Positions 45,875-54,444 of a stretch of DNA of 64,000 nt are shown here, one piece after another (position 1 is the first letter of the stretch; every line of letters starts with the position of its first letter). The position numbers were made by a program, and so were the translations under genes. The DNA is taken from contig CAJOCJ010000005.1 in NCBI GenBank assembly GCA_905236635.1, positions 34,045 through 98,044 of the forward strand, given 5' to 3'. This stretch comes from an uncultured Bacteroidales bacterium. Lineage in GTDB: Bacteria; Bacteroidota; Bacteroidia; Bacteroidales; F082. The notes beneath the pieces were generated by a model. That model worked only from the letters and a program-made list of their open reading frames with translations. It had not been told where the DNA came from and made no database searches.

Positions 45875-47116
45875 TTACCACTCAACGGCCTGTCTCACCA
45901 GTGGCATCGTCATGCATCGTGCGCCGCCGCCGCCACGTGAGAGCTCGTTGCCCTCAAAAGCAACAACACAGCGTTTGTAGCCGTCAGGACTGACCTTGCC
46001 TGATGCCACGTCGGCGGCCTTCAACACTTCGAATCCGTTTTGGCTCAAAGCTTCGATAGTGTTGTAGTTTCTGGCATATCCTAGGACCTTGCCTGGAGCG
46101 AAAGCAAAGAAATTGGCTCCGCTGTGCCATTGTTCGCGTGGTCCGTAATATTCGTCGCCGCCACCGCAGAAAATAGGCTCCAGGCACATGCCGAGCTTGC
46201 CTAACGCCTCGATGAGGTTCTTTTCCTCATTAACTTTAGTGTAGTTATAGCCATCGACCTCATAATGAACAGTCTTGAAATTGTCGTTCATTATCACAGG
46301 CTTATATGCCATACACCTGTCTTTATCAAGGAAGGTGAACACCATGTCGAGATGGATAAACGAATCGGGTTCTAATGGCAGCTCTTGTGTGATGAGATGA
46401 CGCACACCGCCAAGGCTCCTCAGATGTTCGAGCAACGCCTGAATGCCTTCCTTGCTGGTTCTGGCACCACAGCCGCTTAAAATAATGTCGTGGCGTGCTA
46501 TCTCCACATCGCCGCCTTCAACCGAGCCCTTGCCGTTCATGCTGTAACGGTCGATAGGATTTATTGCTTCAACGTTGATTATCTTCGAATGTTTGAAAAT
46601 GGCATTCCAGATCATGGTCTCACGGTCACGCACATCAGTGGCCATCCTGCTGACCATCACATTGTTGTACATCGTGAAAGATGCGTCACGCATGAAAAAC
46701 AGATTCGGGATAGGAGGGAAGATGTACCTTTCCTTCAGACTTTCGTTGTCATAACCTTCAATCAATACGGTGGCCAGGTGCTCTACATCAAAACCGCATA
46801 ACAACTCTTTAAGATATGGCAGGTTCTCTCTTTCGCAGATGCTTGCCACAAGGCTCTCTTTGACCTCTATATCTTTTAGAATATCAATAAGTAAATCCTT
46901 GAAATACAATACATTAGTGACTTTTCTCAGACTTCCCTCAAAGTTTTTGTAGTTTTCCGAAGCTTCACGATAGTTTAAGATGTCACTGAAAAGGAATTTG
47001 TGCGCGTTTTCCGGGGTCATATGCTCGATTTCCTTGCCGGGAGCATGTAATATGACATAATCAAGTTTACCAATTTCTGATTCAACACACGGTTTTACGC
47101 ATCGAAAATAATCCAT
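45875..47116 (-). CDS. arcA: Arginine deiminase
   Basis: ADI turns arginine into citrulline and ammonia, for energy or acid resistance. The 413-residue protein has the family landmarks FMRDASFTMYNN (Asp of the active site), SVEGGDVEIA, HLDMVFTFLD (catalytic His) and the nucleophile Cys401 in GGGGARCMTMPL. It has its own -7 box at 47139-47146. Genes for ornithine carbamoyltransferase and carbamate kinase are not next to it, so the rest of the pathway must be elsewhere if present. Confidence 0.93.
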   Translation of the reverse strand: MDYFRCVKPCVESEIGKLDYVILHAPGKEIEHMTPENAHKFLFSDILNYREASENYKNFEGSLRKVTNVLYFKDLLIDILKDIEVKESLVASICERENLPYLKELLCGFDVEHLATVLIEGYDNESLKERYIFPPIPNLFFMRDASFTMYNNVMVSRMATDVRDRETMIWNAIFKHSKIINVEAINPIDRYSMNGKGSVEGGDVEIARHDIILSGCGARTSKEGIQALLEHLRSLGGVRHLITQELPLEPDSFIHLDMVFTFLDKDRCMAYKPVIMNDNFKTVHYEVDGYNYTKVNEEKNLIEALGKLGMCLEPIFCGGGDEYYGPREQWHSGANFFAFAPGKVLGYARNYNTIEALSQNGFEVLKAADVASGKVSPDGYKRCVVAFEGNELSRGGGGARCMTMPLVRQAVEW

Positions 47117-47138
47117 ATAATACTCTTTTAATTTTTTG

Positions 47139-47146
47139 CAAAATTA
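47139..47146 (-). promoter_or_regulatory. -7 promoter element TAATTTTG for arcA
   Basis: Plus-strand CAAAATTA, 22 bases upstream of the arcA start. Confidence 0.6.
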
Positions 47147-47172
47147 CAAAATTTTTTGAAATAAAAAATCTT

Positions 47173-47240
47173 TTGACTTTTAACTTTTAACTCTACGCTT
47201 ATAAACTGCCTCTAAACTCTACACTCTCAACTCTAAACTA
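47173..47240. repeat. Short degenerate heptamer array, copy 1
   Basis: Units such as CTCTAAA, CTCTACA and CTTTTAA follow one another and run into the stop codon of the prolyl-tRNA deacylase gene (plus-strand CTA at 47238-47240). Same unit as the longer array at 47757-47902. Confidence 0.7.
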
Positions 47241-47753
47241 ATAGAGTTCAATAAACTCATATCCGTTTCCCATTGCATCCAGGAACTTCAGCAAATCCTT
47301 CGTCTTTATCACGCAAGTCCCTGTGTTGTCGTTTGGATGGAAACTGATATACTCCCTGTCAAGCAGGTTTTTGTCGAGATAAAGATAGACGTGATGCTCC
47401 ACATCGTTGATGATGCCGAAAGGGGAGACGCTGCCGGGTTTCAGACCGAGATACTTGTCCATCCTCGCCTCCGACGCGAAACTCAGCTTGCCTTGTTTCA
47501 ATCGATGCTCAAGGTCGTGGATGGCAAGTTGGTGCATGCAGTCGTAAATCACCAGATAATGGCGGTTTCCTTTGTGATTCCTAAAGAAAAGGTTCTTGCA
47601 ATGCGTCCATTCGAACTTGCCCCAATACTGCAATGCATCCTCTATCGTCGGCAATGCCGGGTGGAATATCAGCTTAAACGGAATCCCCAGTTCATTCAGC
47701 TTATCTACGACCTTTTTTTGCCTCTCCGACAACTCATGCTCAACTTCAATCAT
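47238..47753 (-). CDS. ProX/YbaK-family aminoacyl-tRNA deacylase
   Basis: Free-standing editing enzymes of this family clear Ala- or Cys-tRNA(Pro). The 171-residue protein shows the family pattern HPALPTIEDALQYW, CKNLFFRNHKGNRHYLVIY with the conserved Lys, and LGLKPGSVSPFGIIND. The closest match by eye is the ProX/PrdX subgroup. The gene is bracketed by the two heptamer arrays; no clear -7 box is seen upstream. Confidence 0.88.
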   Translation of the reverse strand: MIEVEHELSERQKKVVDKLNELGIPFKLIFHPALPTIEDALQYWGKFEWTHCKNLFFRNHKGNRHYLVIYDCMHQLAIHDLEHRLKQGKLSFASEARMDKYLGLKPGSVSPFGIINDVEHHVYLYLDKNLLDREYISFHPNDNTGTCVIKTKDLLKFLDAMGNGYEFIELY

Positions 47754-47756
47754 AAC

Positions 47757-47902
47757 TACAAACTTTCCACTCTAAACTTTAAACTCTAAACTTTAAACTC
47801 TAAACTCTAAACTTTAAACTTTAAACTTTAAACTTTAAAACTACTCTAAACTCTACACTCTAAACTCTACACTCTAAACTCTACACTCTAAACTCTACAC
47901 TA
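47757..47902. repeat. Degenerate heptamer tandem array, copy 2
   Basis: About 145 bases of nearly uninterrupted seven-base units CTCTAAA, CTTTAAA and CTCTACA. The units group by type: mostly CTTTAAA/CTCTAAA on the left and alternating CTCTAAA/CTCTACA on the right. The array ends inside the TAG stop of the SPFH gene (plus-strand CTA at 47900-47902). Confidence 0.85.
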
Positions 47903-48868
47903 TTTAAACATCTCCTTAATACTTCCGATGCTTCCGAGCATATTCGTGGCCTCATACGGGATGTATACGGTCTTGTTGTCCTTGCCGCTTGTCATCTCCT
48001 TGAGTGTCTCGATGTACTTGGTTGCCAAGAGATATGTCGCCGGGTCGGTCTTCGTCGCCTGGATGGCCTCTGCTACGAGCTGGATGGCCTTAGCTTCAGC
48101 TTCTGCCTGCATAATCTTGGCTTTTGCCACACCTTCAGCCTCGAGCAATGTAGACTGTTTCACAGCCTCAGCTTTGTTGATGGCCGATGTCTTCTCACCT
48201 TCGGAGTTCAAAATTGCTGACTGTTTTTCACCTTCGGCCTTCAAAATTTCGGCACGACGGTTACGTTCGGCCTGCATCTGTTTCTCCATCGCCTGGCGCA
48301 CCGTCTCAGGTGGCGTAATGTCTTGAAGCTCAACACGATTCACCTTCACACCCCATTTGTTTGTCGCGTCATCCAACACTGCACGAAGTTTGGCGTTGAT
48401 GGTGTCGCGCGAGGTCAATGTCTCATCGAGTTCCAACTCGCCGATGACGTTACGGAGCGTCGTCTGTGTCAGCTTTTCAATAGCATTCGGGAGATTGTCG
48501 ATCTCATACACCGACTTTATCGGGTCAACAATCTGGAAATACAGCAATGCGTTGATCTCCGTGGTGACGTTATCTTTCGTGATGACGTTCTGTTTCGGGA
48601 AGTCATACACCTGCTCGCGGAGGTCGATTTTAGCTGTCTCGCTCATCCTCACGATTTGACGGCCCTGATAGCCTTCCACGACCTTCCTGGTCACAATGAT
48701 TTTCGGACGGTCGATGATGGGCCAAATGATATTCAAACCCGCTGGAAGCACTTTGTGGAACTTACCGAGACGTTCGATGACTCTTGTTTCTGACTGCGGG
48801 ACGACTTTCAAGCCCGCCAAAGCGAAGATTATGACTATCGCTGCTATTACTATTACTACGTAAATCAT
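47900..48868 (-). CDS. SPFH/band 7 (stomatin-like, QmcA-type) membrane protein
   Basis: A 322-residue protein with one N-terminal membrane helix (IYVVIVIAAIVIIFALAGL), the SPFH domain (VPQSETRVIERLGKFHKVL ... RVELQDITPPETVRQAMEKQ) and a long Ala/Glu-rich coiled coil (QAERNRRAEILKAEGEKQ onward). Such proteins form large membrane cages and often pair with NfeD, as here (2-base gap). Confidence 0.92.
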   Translation of the reverse strand: MIYVVIVIAAIVIIFALAGLKVVPQSETRVIERLGKFHKVLPAGLNIIWPIIDRPKIIVTRKVVEGYQGRQIVRMSETAKIDLREQVYDFPKQNVITKDNVTTEINALLYFQIVDPIKSVYEIDNLPNAIEKLTQTTLRNVIGELELDETLTSRDTINAKLRAVLDDATNKWGVKVNRVELQDITPPETVRQAMEKQMQAERNRRAEILKAEGEKQSAILNSEGEKTSAINKAEAVKQSTLLEAEGVAKAKIMQAEAEAKAIQLVAEAIQATKTDPATYLLATKYIETLKEMTSGKDNKTVYIPYEATNMLGSIGSIKEMFK

Positions 48869-48870
48869 GA

Positions 48871-49308
48871 CTATAGTTTTTTAACTGTTAATATTATGCT
48901 TTCATAAGATACAATCTGGACTTTGTCTCCGACTTCAGCCGCGACCCCGTTTTCTGTCGCTGCCTTCCAATCGTCGCCGTCGAGTTTCACGCGTCCGTAG
49001 CCGCCTTCCTCGATGCGCTCAGTCACCACCGCTGTCTTGCCGATGATGTTGTCCATGTTGGTTTTCACGTTGCTGTCGTTGGTCTTTTTGTCGATGATCT
49101 TCATCACGAAAGGACGGATGAATATAAAGGCCAAGAAGGTGCCGATGGCGAATGCTACAATCTGCCAAGTGAGCGATACGTCGCATGCCGCCAAGATGGC
49201 GCTACAGATGCAACCAACTGAGAAGCAAGCCACTGCGAAACCGCTGGTGCAAATCTCTATCACGATAAACACCGCCGCAATCAATAACCAAATCTGCCAA
49301 ACTGTCAT
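48871..49308 (-). CDS. NfeD-like membrane protein
   Basis: A 145-residue short NfeD: two or three membrane helices (WQIWLLIAAVFIVIEICTSG, LTWQIVAFAIGTFLAFIFIR) and a C-terminal OB fold (IIGKTAVVTERIEEGGYGRV). It precedes the SPFH gene in one operon with a -7 box at 49343-49350. The partner pair is thought to organise membrane domains. Confidence 0.9.
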   Translation of the reverse strand: MTVWQIWLLIAAVFIVIEICTSGFAVACFSVGCICSAILAACDVSLTWQIVAFAIGTFLAFIFIRPFVMKIIDKKTNDSNVKTNMDNIIGKTAVVTERIEEGGYGRVKLDGDDWKAATENGVAAEVGDKVQIVSYESIILTVKKL

Positions 49309-49342
49309 AGTATTTAGTTTTTTAAGTTAATATTCGATACCG

Positions 49343-49350
49343 CAAATATA
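49343..49350 (-). promoter_or_regulatory. -7 promoter element TATATTTG for the NfeD-SPFH operon
   Basis: Plus-strand CAAATATA, 35 bases upstream of the nfeD start. Confidence 0.6.
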
Positions 49351-49391
49351 CAAAATTTTTCCATTATATGTCGATGACGCATTAATTTTAT

Positions 49392-50273
49392 TTACACCTC
49401 GAATGACCTCGGTATTGGCGTCTCAAACTGTAAATCCTGTCCAGTGATAGGATGCTTGAAGCATAGCTTGTAGGCATGCAGCCCGAGACGTCTGATTTTG
49501 TCGTCACCGTCGCCGTATTTCGGGTCGCCGACAACAGGGAAGCCGATATCCGCAAGGTGAACGCGAATCTGGTTTTTACGGCCAGTATCCAGTTTCAACT
49601 CTACCAGAGAATAGCCATCCGACACCTTTATTAATTTATAATGTGTCACTGCATATTTGCCGCCGTTGTCGTATTTGCTCGAATATGTCACAAACTGAGC
49701 GTTATCCTTGAGCCACGAGCTGATGGTGCCTTCCTGTTTGCGCATCTCTCCATGTACCAGCGCCACATAACGGCGGTCATATACTGTCTCCTTCCAATTT
49801 TCTTCGAATTTCAAGGCTATCTTCTTGTCTTTGGCAAAAAGCATCAAGCCAGAGGTGTCACGATCCAGACGATGTATGGTGTGCGCATGACAACGCTGAT
49901 GATTTGCCTCAAGATATTGATTCAGAATGCTTTGCACCGTCTCGTCAGTCGGGTTAGGCGAATGACAGATGATGCCTGTTTTTTTATCTACGACAAAAAG
50001 ATATTGGTCTTCATAGACTATCTTAACCCATTGACTGTCGATGTTGTTGAGTTTATGATTCTTGCCAATCTTCACTTCCATTCCGGGAATGAGCTTGAAG
50101 TTATGCTGAGTCACACTCTTGCCGTTGACAGCAACAGAGCCGCCAGTCAGGATGTTCTTCGCTTTGGTACGGCTGATGCCTGCCATCTTCTTCATGATGA
50201 AAGGCAGCAGTTCATCTTCTTCCAACACCTTGAAAGTCAGCTCTTTAGATTTATTATCGTTTTTGTTTTGCAT
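49392..50273 (-). CDS. RluA-family RNA pseudouridine synthase with S4 domain
   Basis: The protein (293 residues) has an N-terminal S4 RNA-binding domain (LLPFIMKKMAGISRTKAKNI) and the RluA catalytic core with HRLDRDTSGLMLFAKDK (catalytic Asp) and the GRKNQIRVHLADIGFPVVGD segment. The exact RNA target (23S rRNA or tRNA) cannot be told. The longer frame from 50291 would start in the -7 box at 50291-50298, so ATG 50273 (MQNKNDNKSK) is chosen. Confidence 0.92.
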   Translation of the reverse strand: MQNKNDNKSKELTFKVLEEDELLPFIMKKMAGISRTKAKNILTGGSVAVNGKSVTQHNFKLIPGMEVKIGKNHKLNNIDSQWVKIVYEDQYLFVVDKKTGIICHSPNPTDETVQSILNQYLEANHQRCHAHTIHRLDRDTSGLMLFAKDKKIALKFEENWKETVYDRRYVALVHGEMRKQEGTISSWLKDNAQFVTYSSKYDNGGKYAVTHYKLIKVSDGYSLVELKLDTGRKNQIRVHLADIGFPVVGDPKYGDGDDKIRRLGLHAYKLCFKHPITGQDLQFETPIPRSFEV

Positions 50274-50290
50274 CCAAAAATTTATTTTCA

Positions 50291-50339
50291 CAAAAATAAT
50301 AAAAATTTTTGATTATTAAAATAAAAAAGTTTAAATTTG
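50291..50339. promoter_or_regulatory. Divergent promoters for rluA-type gene and transketolase
   Basis: Minus-strand TATTTTTG (plus-strand CAAAAATA at 50291-50298) and plus-strand TAAATTTG at 50332-50339. The second sets the start of the transketolase gene at 50378, since the longer frame opens inside this region. Confidence 0.6.
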
Positions 50340-50377
50340 CAGAAGAAAACGAATTAAAACTTTACTTTGATAATATT

Positions 50378-51220
50378 ATGACTATCAACGAATTAAAAGA
50401 TGTCGCGTCGCAAGTCAGGCGTGATATCATCCGAATGGTTCATGGTTGTCAGTCAGGTCATCCGGGCGGCTCGCTCGGTGCCACGGACATTGTGACGGCC
50501 TTGTATTTCGACCAGATGCACATCGACCCGAAGCATTTCCGCATGGATGGGGCAGGTGAGGACATGTTCTTCCTCTCCAACGGCCACATCAGCCCGATGC
50601 TCTATAGCATCCTCGCTCGCCGCGGATACTTCCCTGTGACCGAGCTCGCCACTTTCCGTCGTCTTGGCACACGTCTTCAAGGGCATCCGACACCCGTCGA
50701 GGGTCTCCCTGGCATCCGAGTGGCCAGTGGCTCGCTCGGTCAAGGTCTCTCGGTAGCTATCGGCGCCGCTCAAGCCAAGAAACTCAACGGCGACGACAGC
50801 CTGGTGTTCTGTCTCATGGGCGACGGCGAACAGGAAGAAGGCCAGATTTGGGAAGCCGCGATGTACGCTCCGGCAAAGAACGTCGACAACCTCATCGCCA
50901 TCATCGACTATAACAAGAAACAGATCGACGGCAGCACCGACGACGTGATGAACCTCGGCAATATGCGCGCAAAATACGAGTCATTCGGCTGGAAAGTGTA
51001 CGAATGCGACGGCAACGACATGCAGGAAATCGTTGATAACCTCAAGGAAGCACGCGAGAACGCACATCAGGGCTTCTCGCAGATCATCCTCGCTCACACC
51101 GAGATGGGCTTCGGCGTGGACTTCATGATGGGAACACACAAATGGCACGGCACGCCACCTAACGACGAACAAGCCGCCAATGCATTGTCACAACTTAAAG
51201 AAACCCTTGGAGATTATTGA
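50378..51220 (+). CDS. Transketolase, N-terminal (thiamine-binding) subunit
   Basis: Transketolase moves two-carbon units in the pentose phosphate pathway. This 280-residue half carries the ThDP-binding features GHPGGSLGATDI, GSLGQGLSVAIGAA and GDGEQEEGQIWEA (the GDG...N ThDP motif region). The start ATG 50378 (MTINELKDVASQ) follows the -7 box by 39 bases. The C-terminal half is encoded two bases downstream as a separate protein; split transketolases are common in anaerobes and archaea. Confidence 0.93.
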   Translation: MTINELKDVASQVRRDIIRMVHGCQSGHPGGSLGATDIVTALYFDQMHIDPKHFRMDGAGEDMFFLSNGHISPMLYSILARRGYFPVTELATFRRLGTRLQGHPTPVEGLPGIRVASGSLGQGLSVAIGAAQAKKLNGDDSLVFCLMGDGEQEEGQIWEAAMYAPAKNVDNLIAIIDYNKKQIDGSTDDVMNLGNMRAKYESFGWKVYECDGNDMQEIVDNLKEARENAHQGFSQIILAHTEMGFGVDFMMGTHKWHGTPPNDEQAANALSQLKETLGDY

Positions 51221-51222
51221 TC

Positions 51223-52173
51223 ATGAAAATAGAAGTACAAAACTACAAAGATACAAGAAGCGGCTTCGGCGACGGTCTGCTCGAAGCTGGCAAGCGTAAC
51301 CCTAAAGTCGTCGGCCTCACCGCCGACCTCACAGGATCACTCAAGATGGGAGACTTCGCAAAGGAATTCCCCAACAGGTTCTTCCAAGTTGGCATCGCCG
51401 AAGCTAACATGGTCGGAATAGCGGCGGGACTCGCCAACGGCGGTTACATCCCGTTCACCGGCACCTTCGCCAACTTCTCATCGGCACGTATCTACGACCA
51501 GATCCGTATGGTGGTGGCATATTCCAACAAAAACGTGAAGATATGTGCCTCACATGCTGGCGTAACACTAGGCGAAGACGGCGCCACACACCAGACGCTA
51601 GAAGACATCGGCATGATGAAGATGTTGCCAAACATGACTGTTTTGGTGCCTTGCGACTACAACCAGACCAAGGCGGCGACGATAGCAGCAGCGGAGCATG
51701 ATGGTCCGGTCTATCTGCGTTTCGGCCGCCCGAAAGTGGCTAACTTCACACCGGCCGACGAGCCGTTTGTCATCGGCAAGGCCCAGATGATACAAGAAGG
51801 TAAGGATGTGTCTATCTTCGCCTGCGGTCATCTTGTGTGGAAAGCCATCGAGGCGCTTCCAATCTTGAAAGAGATGGGCATCAACGCAGAACTTATCAAC
51901 ATCCATACAATCAAGCCATTGGATGTCGAGGCGGTACTGAAGTCAGTGGCTAAGACAGGCTGTGTCGTGACAGCTGAAGAACACATGCGCAACGGCGGTC
52001 TCGGCGACAGCATAGCACAGGTCCTTGCCATGAATAACCCGAAGCCATTGGAGATGGTCGCTGTTGACGACGTCTTCGGACAGAGCGGCACTCCTGATGA
52101 GTTGTTAAAGTTCTATCATCTGGATACCCCAGATATAGTTGAAGCTGCGAAGAGGGCAGTATCTAGGAAATAA
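51223..52173 (+). CDS. Transketolase, C-terminal (pyrimidine-binding and C) subunit
   Basis: The 316-residue partner subunit has the pyrimidine-binding domain (FFQVGIAEANMVGIAAGLA with the catalytic Glu, GVTLGEDGATHQTLEDIGMM) and the transketolase C domain (NIHTIKPLDVEAV). ATG 51223 lies two bases after the N-subunit stop; the longer frame would need a TTG overlapping that stop. It is followed by the 61-bp repeat and a terminator. Confidence 0.93.
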   Translation: MKIEVQNYKDTRSGFGDGLLEAGKRNPKVVGLTADLTGSLKMGDFAKEFPNRFFQVGIAEANMVGIAAGLANGGYIPFTGTFANFSSARIYDQIRMVVAYSNKNVKICASHAGVTLGEDGATHQTLEDIGMMKMLPNMTVLVPCDYNQTKAATIAAAEHDGPVYLRFGRPKVANFTPADEPFVIGKAQMIQEGKDVSIFACGHLVWKAIEALPILKEMGINAELINIHTIKPLDVEAVLKSVAKTGCVVTAEEHMRNGGLGDSIAQVLAMNNPKPLEMVAVDDVFGQSGTPDELLKFYHLDTPDIVEAAKRAVSRK

Positions 52174-52180
52174 TATTTAA

Positions 52181-52241
52181 AATGCCATTTGCAGAAATAC
52201 GACTTACCACAGGGCACTGAGAGTATTTCGAAAATGGCGTT
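52181..52241. repeat. 61-bp inverted-end element, copy 1
   Basis: Starts AATGCCATTTGCAGAAAT and ends ATTTCGAAAATGGCGTT; the ends are inverted repeats. The centre reads TTACCACAGGGCACTGAGAG. Copy 2 (58198-58258) is the same length and differs at only a few positions. The gap 52174-52503 holds this element, a terminator, a tRNA and two promoters. Confidence 0.8.
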
Positions 52242-52257
52242 TAAATACTGCAAAAAC

Positions 52258-52288
52258 AAAAAAGGACATCGTGATGATGTCCTTTTTT
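52258..52288. terminator. Bidirectional terminator between transketolase and tRNA-Met
   Basis: AAAAAAGGACATC pairs with GATGTCCTTTTTT across a five-base loop. With A-runs on one side and T-runs on the other it can end both the transketolase transcript and the minus-strand tRNA transcript. Confidence 0.88.
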
Positions 52289-52291
52289 ATG

Positions 52292-52365
52292 TAGCGGGGA
52301 TGAGAATTGAACTCATGACCTCCGGGTTATGAATCCGACGCTCTAACCAACTGAGCTACCCCGCC
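52292..52365 (-). tRNA. tRNA-Met (anticodon CAT)
   Basis: Read on the minus strand it folds as a cloverleaf: acceptor GGCGGGG with CCCCGCT (G1-U72 wobble), D arm GCTC-AGTTGGTTA-GAGC, anticodon loop TTCATAA, T arm ATGAG-TTCAATT-CTCAT. CCA is not encoded. The acceptor opening and GTTGGTTAGAGC D arm are those of elongator rather than initiator tRNA-Met. The anticodon stem shows an A31-C39 mismatch. Confidence 0.92.
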
Positions 52366-52378
52366 ATTTTTCGGATTG

Positions 52379-52386
52379 CAAAAATA
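52379..52386 (-). promoter_or_regulatory. -7 promoter element TATTTTTG for tRNA-Met
   Basis: Plus-strand CAAAAATA, 13 bases upstream of the mature 5' end. Confidence 0.6.
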
Positions 52387-52465
52387 CACCATTTTTTAAT
52401 ACACCCGACAATTATTTTTAAAATTTTAAAAAATATTTTTTTTATACTCATATTAAAATAATACG

Positions 52466-52473
52466 TATCTTTG
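52466..52473 (+). promoter_or_regulatory. -7 promoter element TATCTTTG for the DUF1573 gene
   Basis: Perfect TAnnTTTG box 30 bases before ATG 52504. Confidence 0.65.
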
Positions 52474-52503
52474 TACGTTTAAATTGAAATAATTTTTACA
52501 ATT

Positions 52504-53220
52504 ATGAAAAAGTTAGTTTTGTTATTAAGCGTAATGTTCCTGGTAGGATCAGTCGCTTTCGCACAGAGTGAAAAAACTGTCAAACAAGAAAAGAAAGATG
52601 CAAAAGTTGAATCAGTTAACAAACAAGCAAAACCCGCTACAAACAAAGAGGTTAAGGCTGAATCAACAGAAAAAGTAGCAGTCAAACCAGTTAAACAAGA
52701 TGATAAAAAACCGGTAAATGCAAAACCTGCTGTAGGCAAGGATGCTAAAATGGACAAACAGGCAAAACCTGAAGCAAAACCAAAGGCAAAACCACAGGTA
52801 AAACCTGAAGCAACTAATCAGACAGACAAAAAAAATAATGACGCAACTGGTGGACCGGAGATTTCCTTTAAAGAGACAAAACACGATTTTGGAACAATTC
52901 CGTTCAAAGGAAATGGATCTTATGAGTTCGTATTCGTAAACACAGGTAACGAACCTCTGATTCTCACACAACCTAAGTCATCATGTGGATGCACCGTGCC
53001 GGAATGGCCTAAAGAGCCGATCCTTCCAGGCGCATCTAATGTTATTAAGGTGACTTACAAAAACACCAATAAACCAGGAAACTTCAACAAGTATGTCACC
53101 GTGTTTTCTAATGCTGTAGTTAATAAAGAGGTAAAGCTCTATATCAAAGGCACAGTGGAGCCTGAGCCAACAGACGCAGCACCTTTGATGAATTCAGATT
53201 CACCTGTGAAAAATAACTAA
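52504..53220 (+). CDS. Secreted DUF1573 protein with Lys/Ala/Pro-rich linker
   Basis: A 238-residue protein: signal peptide (LVLLLSVMFLVGSVAFAQ), a low-complexity Lys-, Ala-, Val- and Pro-rich stretch (about 22-118) resembling the periplasm-spanning linker of TonB-like proteins, then a DUF1573 Ig-like domain (ETKHDFGTIPFKGNGSYEF, SSCGCTVPEWPKEPI). DUF1573 is very common in Bacteroidetes; its role is unknown. The SSCGC Cys pair is conserved in the family. The gene lies 22 bases before an aminotransferase gene. Confidence 0.88.
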   Translation: MKKLVLLLSVMFLVGSVAFAQSEKTVKQEKKDAKVESVNKQAKPATNKEVKAESTEKVAVKPVKQDDKKPVNAKPAVGKDAKMDKQAKPEAKPKAKPQVKPEATNQTDKKNNDATGGPEISFKETKHDFGTIPFKGNGSYEFVFVNTGNEPLILTQPKSSCGCTVPEWPKEPILPGASNVIKVTYKNTNKPGNFNKYVTVFSNAVVNKEVKLYIKGTVEPEPTDAAPLMNSDSPVKNN

Positions 53221-53242
53221 TTTTTAACACCTTATTAATATT

Positions 53243-54442
53243 ATGCCTACAATTTCTAAAAAAGGCCAAACAATGCCAGCTTCCCCAATCAGGAAGCTTG
53301 TTCCTTTTGCCGACGAAGCAAAATCAAGAGGTATTCACGTCTATCACCTCAATATCGGTCAGCCTGACATCGAGACAACGACATACGCTCTCGACGCAGT
53401 GAAGAAATATGACGAGAAAGTCATTAAATACTCGAATTCAGCAGGTAACCTCTCTTACAGACAGAAGATCTGCAAGTATTATGACAAACTCGGTATCAAG
53501 ATCACTCCAGACGAGATCATCGTGACAAACGGTGCCTCAGAAGCCCTTCAGATAGTGTTCATGACAATCATGGATCCGGAAGATGAAGTGATCATCCCTG
53601 AACCGTTCTACGCCAACTACAACGGCTTCGCACAGACAGCCGAAGTGAAGGTGAAACCTATTTATTCGTCAATAGAAAATGGATTTGCATTGCCTCCGAT
53701 CGAGGACTTCGAGAAAGCCATCACCAAGCACACCAAGGCTATCCTCATCTGCAACCCAAACAACCCGACAGGTTACCTCTATTCAGAAGAGGAGATGGAG
53801 ACACTCCGCCAGATAGTGCTGAAATATGACCTTTATCTCATCACCGATGAGGTATATCGTGAGTTCTGCTATGATGGCAACCATCACTCATCAGCAATGC
53901 ATCTCAAAGGCATCGACAATAATGTCATCTTAATCGACTCTGAATCAAAGAGATACAGCGCATGCGGCATCCGTGTAGGACGTCTCATCACCAAGAATAA
54001 AGAAGTCATCAGCACAGCGATGAAGTTCGCCCAAGCCCGTCTGTCACCACCGTCATACGGTCAGGTAGCAGCAGAAGCAGCCCTCGACACCCCAGCATCA
54101 TATTTCGACGGCATCGTTAAGGAATACGAGGCTCGCCGTAACGTGTGCGTGGAAGGTATCAACAAGATCCCGGGAGCATTCTGCCCGACACCAAAAGGCG
54201 CATTCTACATCGTGGCACATCTGCCAATCGATGATTCAGAGAGATTCTGCAAATGGTTGCTCACCGACTTCAACTATGAAGGAAAGACGGTGATGCTCGC
54301 CCCAGCAAGCGGTTTCTACTCAACAAAAGGTCTCGGCATGCAAGAGGTGCGTATCAGCTACTGCCTCAACTGCGACGACCTGCGCGACGCAATGTTTATC
54401 TTAGGAAAAGCCCTCGAGGTGTATCCGGGTAAAGTGAAATAA
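53243..54442 (+). CDS. Class I/II PLP-dependent aminotransferase (AspB type)
   Basis: The 399-residue protein shows the fold-type I aminotransferase motifs: LNIGQPDIETT at the N-terminus, TNGASEALQIVF, CNPNNPTGYLYS, the DEVYREF Asp/Tyr pair that holds PLP, the Schiff-base Lys in ESKRYSACGIRVGRL, and the carboxylate-binding Arg in VRISYCLN. It most resembles aspartate aminotransferases of the AspB group; the substrate is not certain. Confidence 0.92.
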   Translation: MPTISKKGQTMPASPIRKLVPFADEAKSRGIHVYHLNIGQPDIETTTYALDAVKKYDEKVIKYSNSAGNLSYRQKICKYYDKLGIKITPDEIIVTNGASEALQIVFMTIMDPEDEVIIPEPFYANYNGFAQTAEVKVKPIYSSIENGFALPPIEDFEKAITKHTKAILICNPNNPTGYLYSEEEMETLRQIVLKYDLYLITDEVYREFCYDGNHHSSAMHLKGIDNNVILIDSESKRYSACGIRVGRLITKNKEVISTAMKFAQARLSPPSYGQVAAEAALDTPASYFDGIVKEYEARRNVCVEGINKIPGAFCPTPKGAFYIVAHLPIDDSERFCKWLLTDFNYEGKTVMLAPASGFYSTKGLGMQEVRISYCLNCDDLRDAMFILGKALEVYPGKVK

Positions 54443-54444
54443 AT

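Noticed and set aside
47757..47902. Heptamer array as a CRISPR array
   Set aside because: Units are seven bases, contiguous and without spacers; no cas genes are near.
47757..47902. Heptamer array as a true linear-replicon telomere
   Set aside because: It resembles plant-type CCCTAAA only by chance of composition, and it is internal between genes in one continuous chromosome segment.
52292..52365. tRNA-Met as an integration site
   Set aside because: No repeat of the tRNA 3' end and no integrase or foreign genes flank it; both sides are ordinary genes.
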